NCBI RefSeq assembly: GCF_918797505.1
Contig: NC_092795.1
Location: forward strand, 36,808,592-36,872,591
Origin: Bemisia tabaci
Lineage: Eukaryota > Arthropoda > Insecta > Hemiptera > Aleyrodidae
Reading direction: 5' to 3'
Length of the DNA: 64,000 bases
Numbering within the stretch: position 1 is the first letter of the stretch; each line of letters opens with the position of its first letter. The notes under the pieces were generated by a model. It saw nothing but the letters and a program-made list of their open reading frames with translations. It was not told the DNA's origin and did not search any database. Shown in pieces: positions 33,919 through 45,542 of this stretch. A program made the translations under genes and the position numbers.

Positions 33919-34233
33919 CCAAGAGAAGCCGCTCCGACAGAGGTCATCTTGCTGAATGGAACCTCAACGGAGCTCACGGCTGACCGCGAGAGCCCCAATT
34001 TGGTCAACAGACTGGAGACCAGAGGCCGGTCGTGTTTTGGATCTAAAAAAAGCAAGGGGAATGATGAACAATCAGGGAAAACACCGAAACGGAAAGTGAC
34101 AAGAGCTCCGGATGGATATCTTTTCGATGACGAAAAGGCAATGCTGCAGTTCTCTTGCTGCTGCTGCCTTGCCCATTGGTTAAACTTACTTCCACACAAG
34201 GTGAAGCCAGGGAAGGGGTACGTGCAAAAATGA
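33919..34233 (+). CDS. Candidate terminal coding exon of an unidentified gene
   Basis: The exon begins after a strong acceptor (long pyrimidine tract, then GTGTACAG) and stays open in phase 0 to TGA at 34231. That gives 104 residues: a polar start (PREAAPTEVILLNGTSTEL), a basic, charged middle (SKKSKGNDEQSGKTPKRK), then APDGYLFDDEKAMLQF, a run of four cysteines before LAHWLNLL, and a basic tail ending GKGYVQK. The four-cysteine run could be a lipidation or metal site. The antisense ORF 33873-34199 is its shadow. Together with the exon at 31964 this is the best coding evidence in the window. The family is unknown to me. Confidence 0.5.
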   Translation, partial: PREAAPTEVILLNGTSTELTADRESPNLVNRLETRGRSCFGSKKSKGNDEQSGKTPKRKVTRAPDGYLFDDEKAMLQFSCCCCLAHWLNLLPHKVKPGKGYVQK

Positions 34234-35851
34234 TTCAGAAGAAAACTGTACGAAAGAAAAAAGGAGCAATAAGATATCTAGGTTAGTATAGTCTCACTCT
34301 CCATATTAGTTCTACGTAAAGCTCTTAAGATGCTTATATAGGTAATAAACATAGCTACAAACAGCTCTGCACTTACTATACATACATATGTAGATATCCT
34401 GTGAGATTTGTAAAACATGCAGTTCTGATTTATGTTCCAAATCCTACGGTCAAAATTCCCTTATACGTATACTACAACAATTGGTACTTTTTTCTTAATG
34501 GATTTTTGAAATTTACTAAAGATAAGTATCTTAGAAGTAGATATGTTACAGACAAATTAAATATCACTAATCATAAATAAAACTATACTGTATTTTATGT
34601 TAAACGAAACATTAAGAAATCGTCTCATATGAAGTTAAGCTTATCTATAACAAGGCGTACCGTACGTACTCAAGAAGGATACGTCCTTTTTCTTTCACAC
34701 TATATACCTACATTGTATATTCATGCTAGTATTGAGCTTGAATGACAAACGTTCTGATTTAAAACGTAGTATAAAGTAAAATCAATTGTTTTTTTTATGT
34801 CATTCGGATTTCATATTTGCATGTTAATTTTATATTTTTAATCTGAGTTTTGTTCTTACTCATATGCCAATGTTATAATTAAAAAATATATTGAAATAAT
34901 AATTTGCCCGTTATCCTCATAAAAATTGTGTTGACTAACTTATTTAACTTATATAATCAACAGTACTAATTGTATGTTGACATGCTACAGAACCTTATTA
35001 TATAATTTTCATCTCTGCGAAATTCATTTGTTGGAACATTGCCAGGATATGAGGATTTAAGGGTATCTTAATATCTAATTTGAAAAATAGAATGAAATTG
35101 TGAATCAACCACTGTACTAATTGCGAGGGGCGTTGGTTCATTTGAAAGGTGTTGTTCTCAATGCTTCGGGAAAACTATAAATTATTTTCTGGGGTTCGTC
35201 CCCGATTTTTAAATCCCTAAAAACTCATAAATTGGATGAGGGGAAGTGGGGGTTTTTTGTTTTTTGTTTTTCGGAAAAGTTTTGTTGCTACGCATCTTAC
35301 TTTACTGTTTGCTGTCTTTTTATCAGCTGTTTTCATTCAACAATCATCATTATGTGAGGTTACTTCCAACACTCAACTGCCATCAACTTACATTTTTCTT
35401 TTCCCGCGTTTTTTTTTTTTTTTTTTTTTTACGGTTTTTCATGATTGGTTCCATCTTTTTCCTATTGCCAATTTTTCCTCATTAAGTCAATAACCTCCAA
35501 GTTTTTTTTCTCATTTCCGATCAGAACTTTTCACGCTGTTTCTTTTCAATGTGTATAAATATGTTTATTATTAATTTCCATTTTTATTTCATCCTTTTTC
35601 TTCTGATTCATTTTTTTTAATTTAAAAATTGAACTTTTCAGTTATGATTTTGTTAAAATAATTTTGTATGAAGATTAAAACAAAATTTTAGTTTAAAGTT
35701 TACTAAATAAAATTACAATTTTTGAAAACATTTGTTATATTTATTCTCTCAAAGAAATAATTAGACCCGATTCAAAGACAAAACAGAAAATTAAATGAAA
35801 ATAAACGAAAAAAAAAAAAAAAGTGAAAGTGAAAAGTGTACAGGATAAATA
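34234..35851. other. AT-rich, probable 3' UTR then repeat-like T-rich sequence
   Basis: After the stop codon the sequence is highly AT-rich. An AATAAA signal occurs near 34577 (CATAAATAAAACTATACTG). From about 35185 (CTGGGGTTCGTCCCC hairpin) to 35850 the sequence is T- then A-rich with poly(T) at 35409-35430, and may be the body of the Helitron-like element whose 3' end follows. Confidence 0.35.
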
Positions 35852-35883
35852 AGGGGCTGCGAAGCAGCCCCATAAGCCCCTAG
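35852..35883 (+). mobile_element. Candidate Helitron 3' terminus
   Basis: GGGGCTGCGAAGCAGCCCC forms a perfect short hairpin. Eight bases later the sequence reads CCCCTAG followed by T. A hairpin about 10 bp before CTAG with T next is the diagnostic layout of Helitron 3' ends. The 5' end is not defined: Helitrons lack TIRs and target duplications. No Rep/helicase ORF is present, so it would be non-autonomous. Confidence 0.5.
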
Positions 35884-36129
35884 TACTTTTAAAACGATCA
35901 AGATGTCCTTCTCAGAAAGGATAACATTGAATTGTCGTAGATTTGAATTTATGTGTTACTTGAGGACAACTTGTCTTGTTATGTACTCAATCATACTAAT
36001 TTTAACCGCAAGAGGAAAGTACACCGAGGGACATAGATCGGACTCTGCTTTTATTCTCAAGAAGGGTGATGTGATTCTGCAAAGTAAAAAAGTTGCCGGT
36101 GGGTGCTGGATTTCTACCTCACTGGTGGT

Positions 36130-36292
36130 CAGTGGCGAGGCGTGAATGATCGATTATCGATATTTCCCCACTTGAGCTGCGGTAAAGAATCGATTATTAC
36201 GGTGTTCGCTGCGAACACCCTAATAATCGATCCTTTGCCATAGGTTTAAATGGTAGATCAATCGATATATCGCAAAGCACGCCACGCTACTG
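36130..36292. mobile_element. Small hAT MITE with 8-bp target duplication
   Basis: It begins CAGTGGCGAGGCGTGAATGA and ends CACGCCACGCTACTG. The flanks CTGGTGGT (36122-36129) and CTGATAGT (36293-36300) agree at 6 of 8 positions. The 163-bp body contains repeated ATCGATTAT/ATAATCGAT in both orientations and can fold. It is the better-preserved relative of 9439-9601. Confidence 0.87.
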
Positions 36293-36300
36293 CTGATAGT

Positions 36301-37754
36301 GAATTCATTACCATGTTACTGAGCGTCCAATGATTTTTCATTGATTTCATAAGAATTTTTGAATAAGCTAAGGAGATTAATAGGGGATGGGATCCAAGCA
36401 TGGATCAGCGCCTGAGACCGACTTTGATAAATACAAGTTTCAACAAAAATAGTAGAGAATCACAAGTAATGTTATGAGTATTACAAACCGTAGCTTTCAG
36501 GGTATTCGGGATTCATCTGAAAATTAAGAACTCACAATTTATAACCCTCGAAGCTCCACATTTTACACTCAACATATATTTTTTCAAATGATAATACAAT
36601 GTAGTCCAAAATTATACTTCAAATTTTTCAAGGATAGGCATCCATTCGACGTGTGTGAAAAATCGCAGCTTTTGATAAATTATGATACATACTATCTCCG
36701 TGAATCATCTACGATGGCTATATGGGCAAAAACGACCGTAACATGCTCGCCAACTTTGAATTTCACACACATGAGTTTTTCTGATAGGTACGCATTTATT
36801 TTAAACCAAAAGTTCTTTCTCATAAAATTTGATGTTAACACATTATGTTAGCTTACCAGAGATGCAATAAAATATAACGAGCCGGTGAACTCTGATGCTT
36901 TTAACTTCTTATGACTGGCACCGGAGAAAAATTACTTACATTTACTATCGAAAAGATTTCTTCTTGAATCTAGAGTAAAATCGATTGAATCGAGTACATT
37001 TCTGCATGATTTCCAGTTCATGAAAAATTTCACCTCGGCAAGGATATTAATACAAGTTACTTTTTCTAGCTTTTAGCTATATATCCAGAAACTTGACGTT
37101 CCTATAACGAAAAACGTCGTAAATGTATGATCTGCGGTTGAAAAACATTTTCATACGTCACGAAAGTGGATTTCGATCTTTCATGTCCCAAGAAAACAAG
37201 AATAAGCAGAAAATAAATAAAAGCGTTATGAGGGACGGGGGCAGAGAAAGAAGAAGCAAACAGCGAACAAGTTACAACAAGGAGGGGAAGCCTTAAAGGG
37301 GAGGCAACACATTTGTTACTCTATTGGAACCATGCAAAAAAAATAATAATAATAGCAGAATCGCGCGGTGGAGTGCGGCCGACAGCCTTGCCAAAGTGCA
37401 ATATTAAACCTCGCAATCATCATGGGCATCTTCTGAATATTGCATCAAAATTAAGACAGTGCTAAAAGTATAGCATTAATCTACCGTGGTAGGATTAAGA
37501 CAATATTTATCAAGTATATTTCAAACAATCGGTCAGTTTCACCCTAATAAGTCTTGCTGCAATATTATTTGAGTATTTTTCAATATTATTTGAGAACTTT
37601 CCAACGTGTTACACCTTGATATTCATTTAAGATTTAGCCTTAATCTGGGCCATCTTAACCCTCTAGAGGACCCGAACCGAGGCTTGCTGTAACTAGAAGA
37701 AACTAAGTAATAGGGCTTAGGACTTCTAACATAAGCCAAAGGGGGACGGATTAG
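36301..37754. other. No gene recognised
   Basis: An 87-codon ORF at 36588-36851 has no domain I recognise. AT-rich throughout. Confidence 0.4.
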
Positions 37755-37915
37755 ACATTGATAAGCGAAGGAGAAGAGGAAGAATAAGGAAAAGAATAAC
37801 AAAAAGGAGAAAATCAAGGGTGAAGAAGATTATTGGGATAATGAAAAAACGAGGAAAAGAAAACGAGTAGAGGAAGAAAAAGAAGAGGTAAAGGAAGAAG
37901 AAAAATATGTGTAAA
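37755..37915. repeat. Long purine-rich tract
   Basis: About 160 bp almost entirely A and G on the plus strand, with GAAGGAGAAGAGGAAGAATA at the start. The long hydrophobic minus-strand ORF over it is composition-driven. Confidence 0.6.
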
Positions 37916-38207
37916 AGGAAATCTACTGAATATGTAGGTGGTAGTGCGGAAATTCGATGATTATAAGCTCGTATGTAGCCAAGCGTAAGGGGCACTGCAA
38001 CTAAACGTGCTCTGACGTGCTCGTAAATAAATAAAAATCAACTAGAGCTAATTTAGAAACGCATAGACGATATACAACTGTAAAAACGCGTGGCCTGGTT
38101 TGCAATACTGCATCTTTGCTATCGTAATTTATTTTTTAAAGTGAAAAATTTTAATTCCTTGAAAACTTCTCTGCTATTGCCTCCTAGCGTGGAGTTCAAT
38201 CTGTGAA

Positions 38208-38352
38208 CATTTCAAGTAATAAAATTGATCTGTCCTCCTTATATCTGCCAAAAAAAGGGGAAAAAATCAATTCAAAAAATAAAGAAAGGGCGGAGATTTT
38301 AGAGCACCGCAAACAAGGTGCAAAAGTTTGCAGTTCTACCATCGGTATGCTG
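38208..38352. repeat. Family-E dispersed repeat fragment
   Basis: TTTCAAGTAATAAAATTG, then CTGTCCTCC, GGCGGAGATTTTAGAGCACC and CTACCATCGGTATG, in the order seen at 49580. The preceding 60 bp may also belong. Confidence 0.5.
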
Positions 38353-38862
38353 TAGATATATTTTTTACTCATCAATCTGATCTTTAAGCACTAAGTTATT
38401 CTCCGGTCATGGATCCTTCTTCCAGAAGTGTGTCGGCGATCATAGATTTTGACGAGTTTTTGAAGTATGATGCACAGTAAAATGATACGCCATTAAAAAT
38501 TTTCATGTACTAAGGGCTTTCTATGAATTAAATGACGCGATTTCTCCAATGTTACACTCCTGCCCACCTATACTGTGACGCGATCGCAAAGCTAATTCAA
38601 ATGACCTCAAAATAATTACGTAAAATTTGCCTCAACATATCCCCTTTTTTCAAAAATACTCGAAAGAAACTCCCGTTTGTATGACCTGCGTAAAGTGGCC
38701 GGGCTATTAGATTAAATTAAAATTTGATTGGAGAATGAATATGTGAGCGCTGAATTAAGAAATATGTGTGTATTTAAGGAAAGAGTTGGTGAAAATAAAG
38801 TTATGAAAAACGCAAGTAAAAACATAAATACTGAGGGCAGTAAATGGTAATGCATATGGTAG
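38353..38862. other. No gene recognised
   Basis: Nothing convincing. Confidence 0.4.
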
Positions 38863-39196
38863 GCGGACCCACTTGGTCGAATTGTGGTACCACCGCTAAG
38901 GTCACGCCTATTTGGAACATACAAAAAATATCCTCTCGCCGTACGTGGAGAGGTGATTCTAACGCATAAGCAGTTTGCCTGCAATTTCCAGAGTAGGCAA
39001 CACCGGCTCCTACGTGGTCGAATAGTGGTATCATCGTGAAATGTCATGCTCACCTCGATCACTCACAAAAAATAGTTTTTCACTGGACGAGAAGAGGTGA
39101 TTTTAACGCCATGTCGGTTTGTCTTCAACTTTTAGTGAATTCATACGAGCTCCCACGTGGTCAGATAGTGGTATCACCGTGAATGTATTCGAGGCA
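38863..39196. repeat. 142-bp tandem repeat, ~2.4 copies
   Basis: TGGTCGAATTGTGGTACCAC (38874), TGGTCGAATAGTGGTATCAT (39015) and TGGTCAGATAGTGGTATCAC (39158) give periods of 141 and 143. Each copy also has GAGAGGTGATT or AAGAGGTGATT with TAACGC. A related fragment (GAATAGTGGTATCAGG) is at about 48370. Confidence 0.8.
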
Positions 39197-39239
39197 CACA
39201 AAAATAGGGAATATATGACTTAAATACAACCCCTTTAAT

Positions 39240-39492
39240 TTCCTGTGCTAAAGGGAAAACACCGTGTGGCCCTTTAGACGTTTGCCAATTTCCTTCAACA
39301 AAATGGGAATTTTCTGGAGACATGTAAATTTGTGTTAAAACTTTTCAGAAAGTTCCACTGAAGGATCAAATCCAGCGTTTCCAAGGCTTCCAAAGAAAAA
39401 TTTTCTTGACTTTTCTAAAAAAATTAGTACTTTTTTGGACAGGATTTGGCAACTTTCGAATGTTTATATTGTGTTCTTCCTTGGCACGGCAG
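39240..39492. mobile_element. Family-A palindromic MITE, copy 6
   Basis: TCCTGTGCTAAAGGGAAAAC on the left and GTTCTTCCTTGGCACGGCAG on the right. The arms and core are diverged but collinear with the other copies. Confidence 0.75.
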
Positions 39493-39566
39493 TATTCTTT
39501 CTTACTTGCTCCGATAAGAAACAAATTCATGTACTTCCATAGCCAAATTACATTTGCGTCATCAAA

Positions 39567-39709
39567 ATTGGACTACATTTTGCAATTTGGAACTATATAT
39601 TCCGGTCTGGTTTAAAAACAACGTATGTGCCATTAGTTTCCCTATGCACATACGTATTTTTTCAGACGAGCCAGAATTTATAGGTCCAAATTGCAAAATG
39701 CAGTCCAAT
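39567..39709. mobile_element. Family-K palindromic MITE
   Basis: ATTGGACTACATTTTGCAAT on the left and ATTGCAAAATGCAGTCCAAT on the right differ at one position over 20. The arms extend to about 40 bp in a 143-bp element. The terminus resembles those of 46458-46716 and 33066-33310. Confidence 0.82.
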
Positions 39710-40209
39710 TATGGTGCAAAATCTGTCTCACTCGGCAATACTCCGCGGGCCCTCATAATAAACATCACGTGAGCACCCGAAACCTCTTGAACCATCCATC
39801 TCGCGATAACTAGGTTTTCGAGACCTCGAGTGTTCACCACCGGGGTAAGATGGGTTGGTAGAGGGGGAGGAGAGGGGAGGCTTGATCGCAACAGTCGCAA
39901 CAGTCGCAACAAAGCCTTTGACAGCCCACAATGAATCCTGGCTTTTTAATCCAGATGGCTAATTTTGCGCGTTGCGAGCTGGGGCGCTGGACGGTCGCTC
40001 GTAGTTGATGGATGATGGATTGGTGGTGGTGGATCGGCGAACAGGAAAGGGTGGAGCGGTAATGGGGGAGGGGAGTCTCAAGTGCTTGCATCCTCGTATT
40101 TCAAACTAGGGATAGGTAAACAATAATATTTTTTAAATTTTATACTTTATTTTTTACTGCATATGGTTTTCTCCAACGATATTCTTCGGTTATGCCTGTT
40201 GGAGTTCGC
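39710..40209. other. No gene recognised
   Basis: A G-rich patch with GGTGGTGGTGG lies at about 40020. ORFs on the minus strand here are low-complexity (CCDCCDCCD repeat at 39890-39915). Confidence 0.4.
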
Positions 40210-42167
40210 AAAGAGGGTTATTCATATAGGCGAAAAATGTACCCAGCCCGGAATGTACGAAACTTTGTAGGCTGATAGTACTAGTTGAGAAAGGCTTATC
40301 CCTAGCTCCGTTTTTGCAGGAACCCCAGGGAAACAGCGTTGCCATTTTCTAAAGTCGTAACCTTCAAACATCCATAACTTTCGCAAAAATGCAGTTACAG
40401 AGCTCGTATTTATACCAAAAAACGCAAAAAATTACGTTCTATCGACCTATGCAAAAGAAATTTTAATTTGACTCCACTGTTGCCACGTTTCGGTCATTTT
40501 TTTAATTTTCGTAATTATTTAAAATCACGTTACCGCCTAAAAAAGTGTTTGCGGTTGGTGGGGATTGAATAAAAACCTGTCGAAATTATTGTTCGTTCGA
40601 TTCCGCATCCATTGATATATTATACTTTTCTGAGAGACTTAGGGAACACGAGTTATAGCGATTTGAAAATTCGGCAACACGCCCGACGCCCGATATTGAC
40701 GCTCGTTTCGGTACGTTTCGCGACTCCGTGTTAAAGCAAAACGCCTAGACCAAGCAAAATTCGAAAAGTTAGCCCATGATTTGCACTTTTTTGAAACTTT
40801 TACACGATTTTTAAGAATTCAAGTAGCGGCAGTGTTGCCGGTTTTCAATGAAAACCACCGCTGCGATCACAATTTAAAGTAGTACTCATTTAATCACGTT
40901 CAGCTAACCTAAACTGACCATTTGCGACATGGTGTTCACAACATTGCCTAATTTCCGTCGGAATTCGCGTAGAGGCGAGGTTGCCAGTTTTCATGGGAAC
41001 CGCCACCGCAATCACAAAAAAAAATGTATTACTTATTTAATCACGTTCAGCGTTATTCTGTAGTTTGAATTGTTTATTTATCGAATCGATGGTTTCTGCT
41101 ATCTCTCTGCAACGGCGGTGGTGCCCGACAGTAACGAGATATCGAAATTTAAGCCCACAAATCACTCAATCGGTCCGATGAGTAGTTTTGGCAGGGGACC
41201 TAGATCCATTGCTCTTGATCTCTATACAATATCGATATCTCGTTACTGTCGGGCACCACCGCCGTTGCAGAGAGATAGCAGAAACCATCGATTCGATAAA
41301 TAAACAATTCAAACTACAGAATAACGCTGAACGTGATTAAATAAGTAATACATTTTTTTTTGTGATTGCGGTGGCGGTTCCCATGAAAACTGGCAACCTC
41401 GCCTCTACGCGAATTCCGACGGAAATTAGGCAATGTTGTGAACACCATGTCGCAAATGGTCAGTTTAGGTTAGCTGAACGTGATTAAATGAGTACTACTT
41501 TAAATTGTGATCGCAGCGGTGGTTTTCATTGAAAACCGGCAACACTGCCGCTACTTGAATTCTTAAAAATCGTGTAAAAGTTTCAAAAAAGTGCAAATCA
41601 TGGGCTAACTTTTCGAATTTTGCTTGGTCTAGGCGTTTTGCTTTAACACGGAGTCGCGAAACGTACCGAAACGAGCGTCAATATCGGGCGTCGGGCGTGT
41701 TGCCGAATTTTCAAATCGCTATAACTCGTGTTCCCTAAGTCTCTCAGAAAAGTATAATATATCAATGGATGCGGAATCGAACGAACAATAATTTCGACAG
41801 GTTTTTATTCAATCCCCACCAACCGCAAACACTTTTTTAGGCGGTAACGTGATTTTAAATAATTACGAAAATTAAAAAAATGACCGAAACGTGGCAACAG
41901 TGGAGTCAAATTAAAATTTCTTTTGCATAGGTCGATAGAACGTAATTTTTTGCGTTTTTTGGTATAAATACGAGCTCTGTAACTGCATTTTTGCGAAAGT
42001 TATGGATGTTTGAAGGTTACGACTTTAGAAAATGGCAACGCTGTTTCCCTGGGGTTCCTGCAAAAACGGAGCTAGGGATAAGCCTCTCTCAACTAGTACT
42101 ATCAGCCTACAAAGTTTCGTACATTCCGGGCTGGGTACATTTTTCGCCTATATGAATAACCCTCTTT
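40210..42167. repeat. Near-perfect 2-kb inverted repeat (936-bp arms, 86-bp spacer)
   Basis: The left arm 40210-41145 opens AAAGAGGGTTATTCATATAG and the right arm 41232-42167 closes CTATATGAATAACCCTCTTT. Paired positions sum to 82377 at both the outer and inner ends, so there is no net indel over 936 bp. Reading the arms against each other I found one mismatch (GAGAAAGG against GAGAGAGG, near 40289). The spacer 41146-41231 is unpaired. Each arm holds two related modules with ATTTAATCACGTTCAGC. The largest ORF spans only arm-spacer-arm (41070-41303). No target duplication is visible at the edges. It may be a foldback element or a segmental inverted duplication. Confidence 0.93.
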
Positions 42168-45100
42168 AAAAGGAGAGGTTTCTTTGATTGTGCGATGGAG
42201 CACATTATTTAGAGAAAAAGGCGGGTATCAATATACGCAAATTAAGAACCAGTAGGACTAAATCTTTATTTGAAAAATAAACGGAAAACTGAAGGGTCGA
42301 CAATATTAAGCCGCTGACGTTTTTGACTATACGTAACATTAGTGACATATCTCAGTGACGATAATGTAACAAATGCGTGAGCCTTTCATCGACTTCCAAT
42401 TTACCGCTGATTGATGCCTCTCAAAAATCGCAAATACTTAATAGCGCAAAAATGGCAGATAAAATAATGATTCCCTCAATGTTTGAAGATGGCAATAATT
42501 TTATTACAGCCTCCTGCAACTTTCAGATCGTATATTTGCTATGATTAAAGCATGAAAAAAAAAAAATTTGAAAAAATTGCAGGAAAAAAAAATTGGGAAA
42601 AAGTTTAAACTATGATTAATGATTATGGAAATGATTCTAGACTCATGAAATATTTTTTGTCATGTATTACAATCTTAGGCTCCAAGGAGCCAACAACTTC
42701 AATCAACGCAAATGTGCGTTTAATGCGATGAGGCTCTGCAACGCATTTGTTTTTTAAAGTACATCGGAAAAAAGTCAGTGACGCTCAAACCTATCGCATG
42801 TTTTATGACTTGATTGCCGCGTTGATCTTCGTCGTGGCTCACAATGTGCTGCACGTGGTTACAGCATTTCTAAGAATAATATTCCATTATTATTTGAGAT
42901 TAAATATGTGATGTACTCGTTTTTTATGCTCAATAGACTAAAAAAAGTAATGACTTTAAACCTGCTCTCTGAAAATAAACTGCTGGTATATTAATACGCA
43001 TATTCTACAGTTGAAACTACGAATCAGCACTCTATCTCTCACAAATAAATGAGATTTTTTCAAACACTCACTTGAGAGCGAAATGATTGCATCATGGTAT
43101 CCTTATCGTCCAGGAGGATGGAATTATGAAAATATTGTAATACTGATGAAAACGCTCCCTCTGTACTTACCGTGACAAAAAAATTATTGAAGTTGCTGCA
43201 CAACAAATTGGAATTTCGGGGAAAATGTAATGTAGTTTTTCAAACTTAACGAGTTGTGCTTGAAAGTACACACAGAAACTGGCGTATCCGAATAATCCCT
43301 CGAGGCATGATTGCGATACCCTTTGATTACACATTTCTATTTCGGCGTGAAAATGCGGCGAGAGATTATAAATTTTTAGGCTTTCCCGTTCGATGAAAAA
43401 AGCTGATCAATATTTTAAAAGCCCCGCTGTGTAGCTCGGATCCTTTTTACTACATTTGGATAAACTGAAGTCTAAATGTCTGTGCCATTCCATATTTCCA
43501 TGGAAGTTCATTTTTTTGGGATTTATCGCCCTCTGCGTCTCTCTGCCTTTGGCTTAAACTGCAGTCGTTCATTTTGCATCGAGAGGAGAATGTTAGGTAT
43601 ATCCCCATGCAGAAATTATCCAGAGAGAGCAAGTTCGTTAAAGTTTCTGGTACGAGCGAGTTAAAGAGTAGGAAAAGTAAACACCCATTATGCAAGGTAA
43701 CGGCAGGAAAAGAGAGGCAGCTTTTAGGTTTTGAATGCCTGATAATGAGGAATTAAAAACTATTTCTCCCGTATAAATATGCACTGGACTGCACTCAATG
43801 TGACATTGTTCTCATGAGGTCTGGAAGCCTCCTTGCAGATTCGAGAATGTTGAAAATCATTGAAGTTTATGCACACTTTTAGCAAAAACCTCTAAAAATT
43901 TTAATTTCTATTATTTCATACTTATTTGACCCCAAAAAATTAAGATGACATTGAAAACTTATGACATGTATCATATCTCAGCAAGCTCGATATTTCTCTC
44001 GCATTACGTTTAAAAGATATCGTTTTCTTGAAATTCTGTGCAAACTCGGTAAAACCTTGGTGATGACTATAGTATAAAAACCTGAAAAAAAGAAAAAGTT
44101 AATCATTTTTCCCAGTTTCCATGTCGTGTAAAACATTAAGAGTACAGAAGTTATACACCAAAGTAAAAGTGCCAAAAAAAGTGCCAAAAAAAGTGCCACG
44201 TTTATTTAAATTATCTTATCTATTGCAGATCACACATACAAACGGGACTTGTAAGAGGTTTGCTAGATCCACAACTGATGCGGAAGGAATAAAGCTTGCT
44301 GATCTTGTACAATTGTACTTACAGCCACTAAAAACTCAACTCCTGATATGGAGGCACCTTAAAACCTGGCATCTGTTTATTTTTGCACCGCTGATATTTG
44401 ATACATTAAAGTCGCCTGTAATTGATCAAAAACTCTGACTTTATGGCTCCTCATGAACAGCCCCTCGCGCAACCCCATCAAATTGTAATGATTTACAATC
44501 CGTGCCAAAATTGAACAAATTCGGCCGAAAATGAGCGAATTGCTGGCATTTCATGCTGTCTGATAAAAAATAATAAACGTCGCAAACGAACCCTCTCCCG
44601 GGGATGAAAAAGGATAATAGTTTCTTGCACCCTCCTAGTCTTAAATCTTTCCCTGAACAACCCTTTTTTCACTCTGCTCGTGTAACGAATTTCTGATTCA
44701 CCCTTTCCCTATTTTCGGTCGTATCCATTTGATCGGGTCTTTTTTCTTTCAAAACCGATTAATTTTTTATCGTAACTGGAACACATGTTTGATCTGCTGT
44801 GTGTGTTTTGATGATCTTCAAACTGTTTGATCAAATCAATCCTCCGCGATATTCATCTGATAAGCATTCTATCATAGCCAACTTTACATCCAAAATCGAC
44901 TGAGATTTATATCCTTATTTTACAAATGTTGCAATATGCCTCTAAAAATGTTTTCAGTGATAGAAACACTCACACGCAAATCATGTGACAGCAGGAACTT
45001 TATCAGAGAAAAAAACGAGTCTGAAATTAGTGCTTAAATTAGGGGAAATCGTGATACTTATTTCAACGTATTTTCATTTATATTTTCAAAATAAACGCAA

Positions 45101-45542
45101 TAATATAGATTGCAGCAAGCTTCTACTTTTTTGCCTGATGTGAAAAACACTTTAGCTGATACATCGACCCATAAACTGCGACGTCTTAGGTGCACGCTTG
45201 ATCAAAATCTGCGAATGAAAGCAATTAATAGGGCGTTTGTAATGCTTCATAGTAACTTTTGATTTCATTAATCTGTGCACATTTTCTTTTAACGTCAATT
45301 GCTCCATTTATGATTGTAGTCAACGCTTTAACACCAATATCTTTCGTTTTTAAAAGCCTTTAACATTCTATTTCATATTCTTTTCCCGGCAAAAATGTGA
45401 TATTGAGTTGCTGCAACTTATCGATTTGCACTAAAGTCTCTACTTCTTAGCTAAATGTGCGCAATGCCGATACATGCAAGAACCATGTAATAATGAGCGA
45501 AAAAACCTCAGTCATACTTACTCCAATTGCTATGTAGGTATA
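42168..45542. other. No confident gene over 3.4 kb
   Basis: AT-rich. Contains a 12-bp triplicate AAAGTGCCAAAA at 44165-44197 and ORFs at 43450-43756 and 44121-44438 without recognised domains. The latter keeps three in-frame KVPK units because the repeat is 12 bp. Confidence 0.4.

Noticed and set aside
33873..34199. 108-codon minus-strand ORF
   Set aside because: Antisense shadow of the candidate terminal exon at 33919-34233, which has splice-site support on the plus strand.
37623..37995. Hydrophobic minus-strand ORFs resembling membrane proteins
   Set aside because: They arise from a purine-rich tract read as Phe/Leu/Ser codons on the other strand.
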